NCBI RefSeq assembly: GCF_018417475.1
Contig: NZ_CP054856.1
Span: forward strand, 2,821,001-2,885,000
Source of the DNA: Novosphingobium decolorationis
GTDB lineage: Bacteria > Pseudomonadota > Alphaproteobacteria > Sphingomonadales > Sphingomonadaceae
Direction: 5' to 3'
DNA: 64,000 nt
Shown: positions 46,387 through 55,399 of the stretch, one piece after another
How the letters are laid out: the number at the start of each line of letters is the position of its first letter
Position numbering within the stretch: the stretch's first letter is position 1
Notes under the pieces: model-generated
What the model was told of the DNA's origin: nothing
Databases searched by the model: none
The model's input: the letters and a program-made list of their open reading frames with translations, nothing else
Made by a program: the position numbers and the translations under genes

Positions 46387-47036
46387 CCATTGCCATCATC
46401 AGCCAGAAGGGCGGCGCCGGAAAGACGACGCTTGCCATCCATCTGGCCGCAGCCGCCGAGCGTATCGGTCAGGTGTCGCTCATCATCGACACCGATCCCC
46501 AGGCCACCGCCAGCCAGTGGGCGGAATGGCGGGAAGGTGCCGCGCCCGAAGTCATCGACAGCGCGCCGCCGCGCATCGCCGCGAAAGTCTCCGCAGCGAA
46601 GGCCCAAGGCGCGCGTTTCGTAGTGATCGACACACCGCCCCACGCCGACAGCGCCGCAACCCGAGCCATCGAGATCGCCGATCTGGTCCTTGTGCCCTGC
46701 AGACCCAGCGCCTTCGATCTCGCCGCCATCCGCACCACCATCCAGCTGGCAAAGCTCGTCGGCAAGACGGCCCATGTCGTGTTCACCGCCGGTCCACCTA
46801 ACGCCCCGCGCATTTACGAGGATGCTCGCGACCTCGTCAGCGGGTTCGGGGCGCAGTGCTGTCCAGTCCTGCTACCGGACCGGGCGGTCTACCGGCACGC
46901 CAGCGCCCAGGGCGCCACCGCCTTCGAGCTCGAACCCGAGGGCAAGGCGGCGCAGGAAATCGCAGCCTTGCACATGTGGGCCTGTGCGCAGTTGAACATG
47001 TCCACATGTTCACACGGATTGGAGACCGCCCAATGA
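46380..47036 (+). CDS. parA: ParA-family partition ATPase
   Basis: 218 residues. The deviant Walker A KGGAGKTT is at residues 11-18, followed by IIDTDPQATASQW and VVIDTPPHADSA. The compact form without a long N-terminal HTH is that of type Ib ParA proteins, which pair with a small RHH partner. The stop overlaps the next start by 4 bp. Confidence 0.92.
   Translation: MSTIAIISQKGGAGKTTLAIHLAAAAERIGQVSLIIDTDPQATASQWAEWREGAAPEVIDSAPPRIAAKVSAAKAQGARFVVIDTPPHADSAATRAIEIADLVLVPCRPSAFDLAAIRTTIQLAKLVGKTAHVVFTAGPPNAPRIYEDARDLVSGFGAQCCPVLLPDRAVYRHASAQGATAFELEPEGKAAQEIAALHMWACAQLNMSTCSHGLETAQ
46993..47012 (+). promoter_or_regulatory. Inverted repeat at the end of parA
   Basis: TGAACATG and CATGTTCA are separated by TCCA, a perfect 8-bp inverted repeat. 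It repeats the TGAACATGTCCA sequence found at the parA start. Position just before the small partner gene suits an operator. Confidence 0.5.
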
Positions 47037-47293
47037 GCCGGTTTGCCAATCTGGCCGACAAGGCCCCGTCCTCCACTCCCGCAAAGGAAGCCAGTCCAGG
47101 CTCGGCAACGGATAGCCCGGTCACGCCGCCCAGTCGTGTTGGAAGGAAAGCCATCTCAGGGTACTTCTCGCCGGAGATGTCTCTGGCCATGCACATGTGT
47201 GCCCGCAAGCAGGGCATGAGCCTTCAGGACCTCATGGCCGAGGCCTTTAACGACGTCCTGAGGAAGCATGGTGAGAGCCCGATCGGCAAATAG
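47033..47293 (+). CDS. Small ParA partner, RHH-like
   Basis: 86 residues. A flexible Ser/Pro/Thr-rich N-terminus precedes KAISGYFSPEMSLAMHMCA and KQGMSLQDLMAEAFNDVLRK, which fits a ribbon-helix-helix fold as in ParG-type partners of small ParA proteins. It overlaps parA by 4 bp. Confidence 0.75.
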   Translation: MSRFANLADKAPSSTPAKEASPGSATDSPVTPPSRVGRKAISGYFSPEMSLAMHMCARKQGMSLQDLMAEAFNDVLRKHGESPIGK

Positions 47294-47331
47294 GCCCACG
47301 CGGAAATCTGTCTCGCAAGAAGGAACTGGCG

Positions 47332-47541
47332 ATGGAAATGCAGCAGAGCGATACTGTCTGGTCGACGCTACCCGCCGATCTGCGTCAGCAGTTGGAGGGC
47401 TTGTCGAAGCGAACCGGGCGTTCGGTGGCTTCCTATCTAGAGGAATCCTTGCGGTTGTGTCTGCAGGATTTCGAGGACGAGTGCGCCGCTCGTGAAATTG
47501 TGGCGGTGAGAAGCATCTCCGATGTTTTGATCTCAAAATGA
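47332..47541 (+). CDS. CopG/RHH-like small protein
   Basis: 69 residues. STLPADLRQQLEGLSKRTGRS then YLEESLRLCLQDFEDECAAR is a ribbon-helix-helix pattern typical of antitoxins or plasmid regulators. No toxin follows directly. It lies 38 bp after the ParA partner. Confidence 0.65.
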   Translation: MEMQQSDTVWSTLPADLRQQLEGLSKRTGRSVASYLEESLRLCLQDFEDECAAREIVAVRSISDVLISK

Positions 47542-47863
47542 CGCGAATTCGCCAGGTGCGTGAGTGCGGGGCCAATGCACGCTCTCATGGACATGTTTAG
47601 AAGTGGCGCGGTTCTGGGGCTCATTGTCTCCCGCCTCGACCCGACCCATTTCGGACCCTCAGCGCCGGAATTCGGCGCCTAGGTCCGGACCGGCAGCTAT
47701 CCCGGCAGATGTCAACCAGACCTGGCAGTTCCTTGCCCCGCGTCAGAATGGCCGCTCTTGTGCCAAAGTAGCGCAAGACTCTAATTTTGATCCTGCGCGT
47801 GTCTGACGACCAGTTTAGCTGCGGGAGAAGTCTGCGAGATTCCTGTCTGGCAAGGGCGATAGT
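47542..47863 (+). other. Gap without a recognisable gene
   Basis: 322 bp between the RHH gene and the convergent AbiEii gene. Short ORFs present have no credible composition or start sites. I see no structure worth naming. Confidence 0.4.
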
Positions 47864-48787
47864 TCATCCGTCAGCTGCGAATACGGCCTCAAGGCGCTCG
47901 ATGAGACCTGCCCTACGATCGGCGGGAAGCTTGGCAAGGTTCTGCTGCCTCCACCTTACGGCGGGCAGATCGACGGCTCCGGGCAGACCAAGCAGATCCC
48001 AATCGGGCTCACCGCGCTTGAAGCCGAGCAGGAACCGGCGATGCTCGGCGGGCATGTCCGTGACTATGAGCCGCACCAGCCTTTCGCGCGCCTCGATCAG
48101 CTCACCCAGCGGCACAGGCTCTTGAGTCATGCCCTCGAACCCGCGTGCGAACTCCTCCTCGAGGTCTTTTCGCGTTGGCGCAAGGATGTCCGCCATCGGC
48201 CGGTTGTGGCTCAGGATGTAGACGACGAACGCCCGGCGAAGCTCGTCACTGATACCTTCGTTGGCCAGCAAATCCCGCACATCGAAGAGGTCCCGTGGAT
48301 GCTGGCGGTCGAGTGCGGCGACGATCTTGCCTGCATAGAGATCGGCGAACGAGACCACGGCGATCCGCGCATAACCGAACGTGTCTTCGACGAGCGCCGA
48401 GACGTCCGTCTCGACAGGCTCGTAGACGGCCCCGCGCAGCACTGGTGTCACCTCAATCTTGATCTGCGCGGTGCCATCGCGAACGACCAGCCTTGTGACG
48501 ATGCCTTCCTTCTGGAGCCGACTTCGCGCCACATGGACCCCGGGAATGCCAGCTTCGATCCGTTGCGCGATCCTTTCCATGCCGGCGTCAATGGCGGCCA
48601 GCGAGGCCGTTCGGTCCGCCACGGGGAGGTAGGTCAGATCGATATCGACCGACAGGCGCGGCATGTCCCTCACGAACAGATTGATCGCGGTGCCCCCTTT
48701 GAGGGCGAAGTCGGGTTCGGCAGCCACGAAAGGGATCGTGCGCAGCAGCAGCGCTACCTGATTGTGGTAGTCTTCAAGAAAGGCCAT
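47864..48787 (-). CDS. AbiEii/AbiGii-type nucleotidyltransferase toxin
   Basis: 307 residues. The DUF1814-type nucleotidyltransferase core is seen as FALKGGTAINLFV, LSVDIDLTYLPV (paired aspartates) and DLYAGKIVAALDRQHPRDLFDVR. In type IV toxin-antitoxin systems this enzyme adds nucleotides to tRNA acceptor ends and blocks growth. It overlaps the antitoxin gene by 14 bp and is translated after it. Confidence 0.92.
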   Translation of the reverse strand: MAFLEDYHNQVALLLRTIPFVAAEPDFALKGGTAINLFVRDMPRLSVDIDLTYLPVADRTASLAAIDAGMERIAQRIEAGIPGVHVARSRLQKEGIVTRLVVRDGTAQIKIEVTPVLRGAVYEPVETDVSALVEDTFGYARIAVVSFADLYAGKIVAALDRQHPRDLFDVRDLLANEGISDELRRAFVVYILSHNRPMADILAPTRKDLEEEFARGFEGMTQEPVPLGELIEARERLVRLIVTDMPAEHRRFLLGFKRGEPDWDLLGLPGAVDLPAVRWRQQNLAKLPADRRAGLIERLEAVFAADG

Positions 48788-49604
48788 CGATCTCGTCCGG
48801 AACAGTGATGAGGTAAGTAGGATCGAGCTTGCCGCCCTTCACGAGCACGCGCTTGCCAGTACCAAGGTCCACGGCCGAGCGGTCCAGCCGCTCAAGCCAG
48901 GCATGGCGATGGCGGTCGGCGAAGTAGAAGAACAGTCGCTTCACCTTGATGCTGGTGCAGGATGCCAGCTGGACCTGCAGGCTGCGGGGACTGAGGTTCG
49001 CCAGGCCCTCCATCAGCATGTCGACCTGGTGGAAGGTTTCGCGGCCCGGCAGCTCGTCGAGAAGCTGGAACAAGGCCCGTTCGGCACTGGCGAGGCGCAG
49101 GCCCCATTTGGCAGTTCCGCCACTGATCAGAAAACCGCCTGGCAGGAAGGGAAGCGGCTCATCGCTCGCACCGCTCTGTGCATCATCGAATTGCGTGACG
49201 ACCGGATCATCAGGAAACAGCCGTTGGCTGTTGTGCCAGACAAACTCGACCTCGAGGGGCAAGGCGGCAAGCCAGCCGGGCAGCCTTTGCGCGCCATAGA
49301 GGTGAACCTCCCTGCGCCGCCCCAGATAGTGGCCATACCCCAGTTCCTCCAGCGCGCTTCGCCCGCCCACGGTGACGTCGCTCTCGAGGAAGGTCTGAAG
49401 GGATATGATAGCCTCGCGCCAGCCGAGCGGGCTGTTTCCGCGGCGATATACGCGCGGAGCCGGCTGATTGAGCCATCCCGCCTTGACGTACTGGCTGCGA
49501 AGCGAGGAGGAGTAGCCGCGACGCTCCAGCCAGGCCGCATCGACAAGTGCTCCATCCGGCAGTTGCTGGAGTTGGTTCAGCTTTCCTCGGTTTCCGGTAG
49601 CCAT
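48774..49604 (-). CDS. AbiEi-family antitoxin
   Basis: 276 residues. An N-terminal winged helix (LPDGALVDAAWLERRGYSSSL, YVKAGWLNQPAPRVYRRG) is followed by the AbiEi domain with SALEELGYGHYLGRRREVHLY. It represses its own operon and, with the toxin, forms a phage-defence or maintenance module. On this element it may also stabilise inheritance. Confidence 0.9.
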   Translation of the reverse strand: MATGNRGKLNQLQQLPDGALVDAAWLERRGYSSSLRSQYVKAGWLNQPAPRVYRRGNSPLGWREAIISLQTFLESDVTVGGRSALEELGYGHYLGRRREVHLYGAQRLPGWLAALPLEVEFVWHNSQRLFPDDPVVTQFDDAQSGASDEPLPFLPGGFLISGGTAKWGLRLASAERALFQLLDELPGRETFHQVDMLMEGLANLSPRSLQVQLASCTSIKVKRLFFYFADRHRHAWLERLDRSAVDLGTGKRVLVKGGKLDPTYLITVPDEIDGLS

Positions 49605-50113
49605 ACTAAGTTTCTTAGCGCCAATTCAAACCAAAGGGAAGTTTGGAATTTTCTGAAAAACCGTAGCATGGCTTAGCATAGTGGCGCCGTTTCAAACCCG
49701 GAGTTCGAAAGCAACGCGCCTTTGCAGGTACCACCAGCTGCCATGTAGCGATAACACTCAGCAATCCTTTGTAGGCCTCGGCGCCAGCCTGATCCGGGAC
49801 GAACCACCGCGACGGATGTCAGACCTCGTTTCTGAATGCAGAATTTCCAGATGCTTCACGTGAGGCGCGATCATGAGGGCAACACTTGGCAGATCACAGA
49901 GGCGTGGAACAAGAATGACTACGGTCGGCAATGCATCTTTGGTCACTGGAGAAGTCGTGGTAGCCAAAGCCTGGGCAGCCAAGTCACGGAATTCTTGATA
50001 CTTGTTCGACGGCCGAACGAAATTGGTAGGCTGGCTGGCGACGGCTGCGAAATACGTCGCTCGCAAGCCCGAGGAGACCGACGAAGGCGTCCTGCTCAAC
50101 GACCTTGCCCCGA
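49605..50113 (+). other. Gap with gene debris before the IS6 copy
   Basis: About 500 bp without a confident gene. Several frames are open in part (for example the minus-strand stretch with VVILVPRLCDLPSVALMI) but none has a start, length and composition that convince. Likely remnants of a deleted gene. Confidence 0.4.
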
Positions 50114-50262
50114 ATGACGAATGTGCTGAACAGCCACGATGCATCAATCGCGCGGATCTCGGCGCGGTACCGCGCCGAGATCGCCGAGCTTGAGCAGCTT
50201 GTCGAAAACGGAGAACAGCAACTTCCAAACGATCTGGCGCAGTTGCGTCGAATGTATGCGAT
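50114..50262 (+). pseudogene. Truncated coiled-coil gene cut by IS6
   Basis: Starts ATGACGAATGTG and reads ARYRAEIAELEQLVENGEQQ, a charged coiled coil, until the IS6 left end after about 50 residues. The sequence right of the IS6 (from 51143) could continue it as IESASRIRVAFASAYPDANV to a TAG. No family recognised. Confidence 0.4.
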
Positions 50263-51144
50263 GGCTCTGTTGCAAACATTGGTGACGGCCGGGCAGCGTC
50301 ACCCCGTCTGGGGATCAGGCAGCATTGGCAAAATGCTGATTGAGCACGTCCATGGCCTCGGTCATGACCGAGGGGCCAATGCCAAATGCTCTTTCGATCA
50401 GACGCACCTCTCCCCTGATCCCTGGCTGCAGGCACCATGCCCGGGCTTGCCCTTTGCGCAGGGCGCGCATGACCTCGAAGCCCTTGATCGTGGCGTAGGC
50501 TGTCGGCATCGATTTGAAACCACGCACGGGCTTGATCAACAATTTGAGCTTGCCATGGTCGGCCTCGAGCACGTTGTTCAGGTATTTTACCTGCCGGTGT
50601 TCGGTTTCCAGGGCGAGCTTCCCTTCTCGTTTCAACTCGGCGATTGCGACGCCGTAGCTGGGGGCCTTGTCGGTGTTGAGTTTCGTTGGCTTCTCCCAGC
50701 CCTTCAGCCCGCGAAGGGCCTTTCCCAGAAAGCGCTTCGCGGCTTTGGCGCTGCGGGTCGACGAGAGGAAGAAGTCGATCGTGTCGCCCCGTTTGTCGAC
50801 CGCCCGGTACAGGTAGGTCCATTTGCCCCGAACCTTGACGTAGGTCTCATCCAGACGCCAGCTCGGATCAAAGCCTCGCCGCCAGAACCAGCGCAACCGC
50901 TTCTCCATCTCCGGCGCATAGCGCTGCACCCAGCGATAGAGGGTCGTGTGATCGACATCGATGCCACGTTCCGCCAGCATTTCCTCGAGATCGCGGTAGC
51001 TGATGCCGTACCGGCAGTACCAGCGGACCGCCCATAGGATGACCTCGCCGGTAAAATGCCGCCCTTTGAAATCGTCCATCACAACCGACCTTACCAATCC
51101 AAGGGCCTAACCTTGGCAACCGCATCAGAGTTTGCAACAGAGCC
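50263..51144 (-). mobile_element. IS6-family element, copy 1 (882 bp)
   Basis: Terminal inverted repeats GGCTCTGTTGCAAAC on both ends. Differs from copy 2 by about three bases. Flanking octamers TATGCGAT and ATCGAAAG do not match, so no target duplication remains. Confidence 0.95.
50315..51097 (-). CDS. IS6-family transposase, copy 1
   Basis: 260 residues, or 254 from the ATG at 51079 (MDDFKGRHFTGEV) which is closer to the family start. DDE catalytic residues are in WRLDETYVKVRG, LNTDKAPSYG and NVLEADHGKLK. Intact. Related to but not the same as IS6100. Confidence 0.93.
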   Translation of the reverse strand: MVRSVVMDDFKGRHFTGEVILWAVRWYCRYGISYRDLEEMLAERGIDVDHTTLYRWVQRYAPEMEKRLRWFWRRGFDPSWRLDETYVKVRGKWTYLYRAVDKRGDTIDFFLSSTRSAKAAKRFLGKALRGLKGWEKPTKLNTDKAPSYGVAIAELKREGKLALETEHRQVKYLNNVLEADHGKLKLLIKPVRGFKSMPTAYATIKGFEVMRALRKGQARAWCLQPGIRGEVRLIERAFGIGPSVMTEAMDVLNQHFANAA

Positions 51145-51804
51145 ATCGAAAGTGCCTCGCGCATCCGTGTAGCGTTCGCGTCAGCCTACCCCGATGCCAA
51201 CGTGTTCAAAGCCCTCGCTACCAGCCTCCGGCCAGCACCGACATAGCCAGCGCGGCAGTGCCGCCCAAAGCCCGAAGCCCCCGTCCACCAACCTCGAAAA
51301 GCCCATCGATCTTGCCGCGGTGAAAAACGCCGCCGATGCCGCTCGCCCAAGCTACGCTGCCTGCATCAAATCGCCGCCGATCCAACCGGGGCCCGCAACC
51401 TCATGAATAACGTGGGCTAAGCCTAGGTGGCCGACGATATTCGAATCACTGCTGACTATTCAAAAAGTGAAGCGCGCCTCGACATTTGCCTTAAGAAAAC
51501 GGCCTATAGCGGTGATTTTTGCCTTAAAAAACCAATATTGGTCCGACCTTTCAAACATATTGCCGATCCGAAAATTGATCATTACGTATTAGCTATACGC
51601 ACACTCGAAGATGCGTAATCGATGAGAGGTTTGGCATCACCCATTCCCCGCATTCGAGATGAGCGCACACCGTCGACTTTCGTGACGAGGCTCGCTTGCT
51701 AAGCACTGTTGACCGATGGTGTTTAATGAGGCGCGCCGGTCAGACGGTTGCAACGAAAAAAGACTAACGAGCTGGCGAATAGTGCCTGCGAGATGGAGAG
51801 AGCT
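51145..51804 (+). other. Gap between IS6 copy 1 and the dehydrogenase fragment
   Basis: 660 bp with only debris. AT-richer part near 51440-51600 holds two TTTGCCTTAA-type repeats 33 bp apart. Short ORFs are not convincing. Confidence 0.4.
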
Positions 51805-52881
51805 ATGAACGAAACGGCTTTTGCGCAGACGCTGCATGGTCAAAAAGGGCACGAAGTCCACTTACCACGCAATCGCATGCTGATCGGTGGCGAATGGACT
51901 GAAAGCGCCGATGGGCAATGCATCGATGTGGAAGATCCGGCCACCGCCGAAATCTTCACCCGCGTCCCGGCAGGTTCTGCCGAGGATATTGACCGTGCTG
52001 TAAGCGCCGCGCGAAAGGCATTTGAGTCCGCAAGCTGGGCTCGCATGCGTCCGCTCGATCGCGGTAAGATCATCGAAAATATCGCCCGCAAGATCGAGGA
52101 GCACGCCGGGGAACTGGCGCTTCTGGAAAGCTACGACAACGGCAAGGCGGTGCATCACGCGCTCGCTGTCGATGTGCCGGCGGCGGTCGACATTTTTCGC
52201 TATATGGCGGGCTGGACGTCCAAGATCGGCGGGCAGGTCAATCCAATTTCCGGCGACGGGCAGCAATACCACAGCTATTCCGTGCGCGAGCCAGTGGGCG
52301 TGGTCGGCCAGATCGTGCCATGGAACTATCCGCTGGCGATGGCCGCGTGGAAAATCGCCCCGGCGCTGGCGGCAGGCTGTACGATCGTCCTGAAGCCATC
52401 GGAACTGACGCCGCTGACCGCGCTTCGACTGGCTGAACTCGCGCTCCAAGCCGGGTTGCCAGAAGGCGTGCTCAACGTGGTCACGGGCTATGGGCAGGAT
52501 GCCGGGCAGGCATTGGTCGAACATCCCGGCGTAGACAAGATCGCCTTCACCGGTTCAACAAGGGTCGGCAAGCAGATCGTGCGCACGGCGGCCGATGATC
52601 TGAAACGCGTGACTTTGGAGCTCGGCGGTAAATCGCCTTCGCTGATTTTTGCCGATGCGGACCTCGAAAAGGCTACGCTCGGGGCTGCGCTCGCCATCTT
52701 TTTCAACTCGGGTCAGGTGTGCCTCGCCGCTTCGCGCCTCTTCGTCGAACGATCGGTCTATGATCAGGTGGTCGAGGGCCTCGCAAAGGTGGCGCAAGGC
52801 TTCAAGCTGGGTCATGGCCGTGATCCGGAAACGATGCTGGGGCCGCTGGTGTCGCGTGCGCAGCAGATCCGCGTGCTCGAC
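51805..52881 (+). pseudogene. NAD-dependent aldehyde dehydrogenase, 3' end removed by IS6
   Basis: From the ATG at 51805 (after GGAGAGAGCT), 359 of an expected 490-500 residues remain. Seen are PWNYPLAMAAWKIAPALAAG, the catalytic-glutamate motif LELGGKSPS and the cysteine in FNSGQVCLAAS. The frame then runs into IS6 copy 2, adding about 27 foreign residues. The lost C-terminus includes dimer and substrate contacts, so it is probably inactive. Confidence 0.9.
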
Positions 52882-53763
52882 GGCTCTGTTGCAAACATTG
52901 GTGACGGCCGGGCAGCGTCACCCCGTCTGGGAATCAGGCAGCATTGGCAAAATGCTGATTGAGCACGTCCATGGCCTCGGTCATGACCGAGGGGCCAATG
53001 CCAAATGCTCTTTCGATCAGACGCACCTCTCCCCTGATCCCTGGCTGCAGGCACCATGCCCGGGCTTGCCCTTTGCGCAGGGCGCGCATGACCTCGAAGC
53101 CCTTGATCGTGGCGTAGGCTGTCGGCATCGATTTGAAACCACGCACGGGCTTGATCAACAATTTGAGCTTGCCATGGTCGGCCTCGAGCACGTTGTTCAG
53201 GTATTTTACCTGCCGGTGTTCGGTTTCCAGGGCGAGCTTCCCTTCTCGTTTCAACTCGGCGATTGCGACGCCGTAGCTGGGGGCCTTGTCGGTGTTGAGT
53301 TTCGTTGGCTTCTCCCAGCCCTTCAGCCCGCGAAGGGCCTTTCCCAGAAAGCGCTTCGCGGCTTTGGCGCTGCGGGTCGACGAGAGGAAGAAGTCGATCG
53401 TGTCGCCCCGTTTGTCGACCGCCCGGTACAGGTAGGTCCATTTGCCCCGAACCTTGACGTAGGTCTCATCCAGACGCCAGCTCGGATCAAAGCCTCGCCG
53501 CCAGAACCAGCGCAACCGCTTCTCCATCTCCGGCGCATAGCGCTGCACCCAGCGATAGATGGTCGTGTGATCGACATCGATGCCACGTTCCGCCAGCATT
53601 TCCTCGAGATCGCGGTAGCTGATGCCGTACCGGCAGTACCAGCGGACCGCCCATAGGATGACCTCGCCGGTAAAATGCCGCCCTTTGAAATCGTCCATCA
53701 CAACCGACCTTACCAATCCAAGGGCCCAACCTTGGCAACCGCATCAGAGTTTGCAACAGAGCC
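52882..53763 (-). mobile_element. IS6-family element, copy 2 (882 bp)
   Basis: Same orientation and ends as copy 1. It truncates the dehydrogenase gene on its left and an IS21 istA gene on its right. Flanks TGCTCGAC and CTTGCAAG differ, so it did not simply insert here. Confidence 0.95.
52934..53716 (-). CDS. IS6-family transposase, copy 2
   Basis: Same 260-residue protein as copy 1 except one Leu to Ile change (HTTIYRW). Intact, with the same DDE residues. Confidence 0.93.
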   Translation of the reverse strand: MVRSVVMDDFKGRHFTGEVILWAVRWYCRYGISYRDLEEMLAERGIDVDHTTIYRWVQRYAPEMEKRLRWFWRRGFDPSWRLDETYVKVRGKWTYLYRAVDKRGDTIDFFLSSTRSAKAAKRFLGKALRGLKGWEKPTKLNTDKAPSYGVAIAELKREGKLALETEHRQVKYLNNVLEADHGKLKLLIKPVRGFKSMPTAYATIKGFEVMRALRKGQARAWCLQPGIRGEVRLIERAFGIGPSVMTEAMDVLNQHFANAA

Positions 53764-54325
53764 CTTGCAAGTGCTCCGAGAGCGCGGCGAAGCTCTCTCC
53801 ACCCAGCACGACGGCTGCGTGTTCCCAGCCACTTGCCGCCAGACGGAAGTGATAGAGCCGATAGGCCAAGGGTTCGCCGGCGACGGTGACCTTGAGACTG
53901 TCGCAGAGCGTGAAATCCGAAAGGCCCTGCTGGCCGGGCTCATGGTGCTGAGGGAAGAAAATCTCCTTCTCCCCGCCGTGCAGAGCCCGCCAGCGGGCGA
54001 TCCGGCGTTCCAGCGTTCGTCGTATGGCATCGGGTACGACATCCTCGCCGAACTCGTCCTGGAGCGTCTCGAAGATCGTGACGGCGATGATGCCCTCGAT
54101 CTGGAGCAGTTCCTCGACGCGCGGCCAGAATGGCTCGAGCGGATCGGGGCGGGTGCGCCAGTGGCGCCCCTTCTTCTTCTGCGAGGGAAGCTTCGGATCG
54201 TTCTCGATCCGACGCGCACTGCGCTCACTGATACCGGCCTTGGCGGCCGCAACGGCCTGGGTGTGCTGACGGCGATGGGTCATGAAAAGAAACACCTGCT
54301 GATCGGAAATGTGGGAACCCGGCAT
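53764..54325 (-). pseudogene. istA: IS21 transposase istA, 5' part only
   Basis: 187 residues remain of about 500: an HTH (AVAAAKAGISERSARRIEN) and the next domain up to EHLQGL. It is a different subfamily from the istA at 57316-58821. Truncated by IS6. Confidence 0.85.
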
Positions 54326-54420
54326 CGCAAACCCATCGTCGTATGTTCGATGAGTGTTCCGATACCACCACTCGCCCCAGCCCCGATCAGCCCCACCGAA
54401 AGGTGGGAAAGAAGATCGCC

Positions 54421-54487
54421 ATCGGTTGTCTGGCCCGCTCTCCAGTCGGGGCTACGCCCCTCCTTGCGATCAAGCCAGACAACCGAT
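54421..54487. repeat. 14-bp inverted repeat upstream of the istA fragment
   Basis: ATCGGTTGTCTGGC and GCCAGACAACCGAT bracket a 39-bp spacer that itself has GGGGC/GCCCC. It lies in the IS21 leader and may be a transposase or regulatory site. Confidence 0.6.
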
Positions 54488-54511
54488 CCTACCGGCCATC
54501 ATAGTTGCCGC

Positions 54512-55396
54512 TCAACCGGCCATCGTAATTGTCGCCGCGCACAGGATCATCGAATAGTGGCCCACATCATCGCCCCCGCCTTCGGCAAGGCTGTCGCGGT
54601 AGAAGATGCGCGGCTCCTCGATGCCGTGCAGCGTCATGTTCATGGCGCCGATGCGCAACATGGTCTCATCGAAATCGTAGCCGGTGAAGGCTTCCGTTTC
54701 GAAATGTTTGCGGCTTTCGGCATCGTAGAACAGGCCGGGATGTTCGCGCCGGACATGTTCGGCCGCCATCATCAGAAAGCCGGCGGTGCCCGCCGCCGGA
54801 TCGCAGATCGTATCTTCGGGTCCCGGATTCATCAGGCGCACGATCAGGTCGATGATATGGCGGGGGGTACGGAACTGGCCGTTCTCGCCCGCGCTGGAAA
54901 TCATCGAGAGCAGGTATTCATAGACGTCGCCCTTGGTATCGCGATCGTCCATCGGGATCTCGTCCAGGCCCTGGACCAGCTTGTCGAGCAAGGCGGGCTT
55001 GGTGAAGGCAAGCCGCGCGCCCTTCATGTGGTGGGCCATCACGCTTTCGGCTCCGCCCAAGGTGCGCAGGAAGGGCATGACGTGATCCGACACGATCTCG
55101 TACATCCGCTCTGGCGGCTCATTCTTGAACCGCGACCAGCGCATCAGTTCATAGGGGCAGCCATCGGGAAAGCCAGGCGTGCCAAGGTCGTCCTTCCCTT
55201 CCGGGAAGACGCGGCGGGCAAGCGGGCGCTTGAGCTGGTTGGCCTTGGCCTCCTCGCGCGTCTGGATTTCGTCGATACGCTTGGCGAACAGCAGATAGGT
55301 GATCTGCTCAACACCGGTAAGCGGGTTGGACACGCCGCCCGACCACAGGGAGTCGCGCAGCTTGTCGATCTGGCTGCGGATTGCACCGGTCAGCAT
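54512..55396 (-). pseudogene. hsdM: Type I N-6 DNA methylase (HsdM), 3' end lost
   Basis: About 284 genuine residues. The HsdM_N helical domain (MLTGAIRSQIDKLRDSLW, YLLFAKRIDEIQ) is followed by the SAM-binding motif DPAAGTAGFLM. The frame ends at YSMIL, exactly before the catalytic NPPF motif, by the IS21 fragment. It cannot methylate. Confidence 0.9.
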
Positions 55397-55399
55397 GGG

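Larger units (their letters stand above)
53764..54540 (-). mobile_element. IS21-family fragment cut by IS6 copy 2
   Basis: The upstream end of an IS21 element with the first part of istA; the rest is missing beyond the IS6 boundary. The outer end near 54540 shows repeated GATGGCCGGT-type motifs (in + strand ACCGGCCATC twice at 54490-54530), as in the multiple terminal repeats of IS21. It interrupts the methylase gene. Confidence 0.75.

Noticed and set aside
50105..51037. Plus-strand ORF through IS6 copy 1 (and its twin in copy 2)
   Set aside because: Antisense to an intact transposase with DDE residues.
51427..51618. 63-codon ORF between IS6 copy 1 and the dehydrogenase
   Set aside because: Non-ATG start, no ribosome site, and internal short repeats explain the open frame.
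50263..53763. Functional compound transposon carrying aldehyde dehydrogenase
   Set aside because: The dehydrogenase lacks its last quarter, so the cargo is not functional even if the unit can move.
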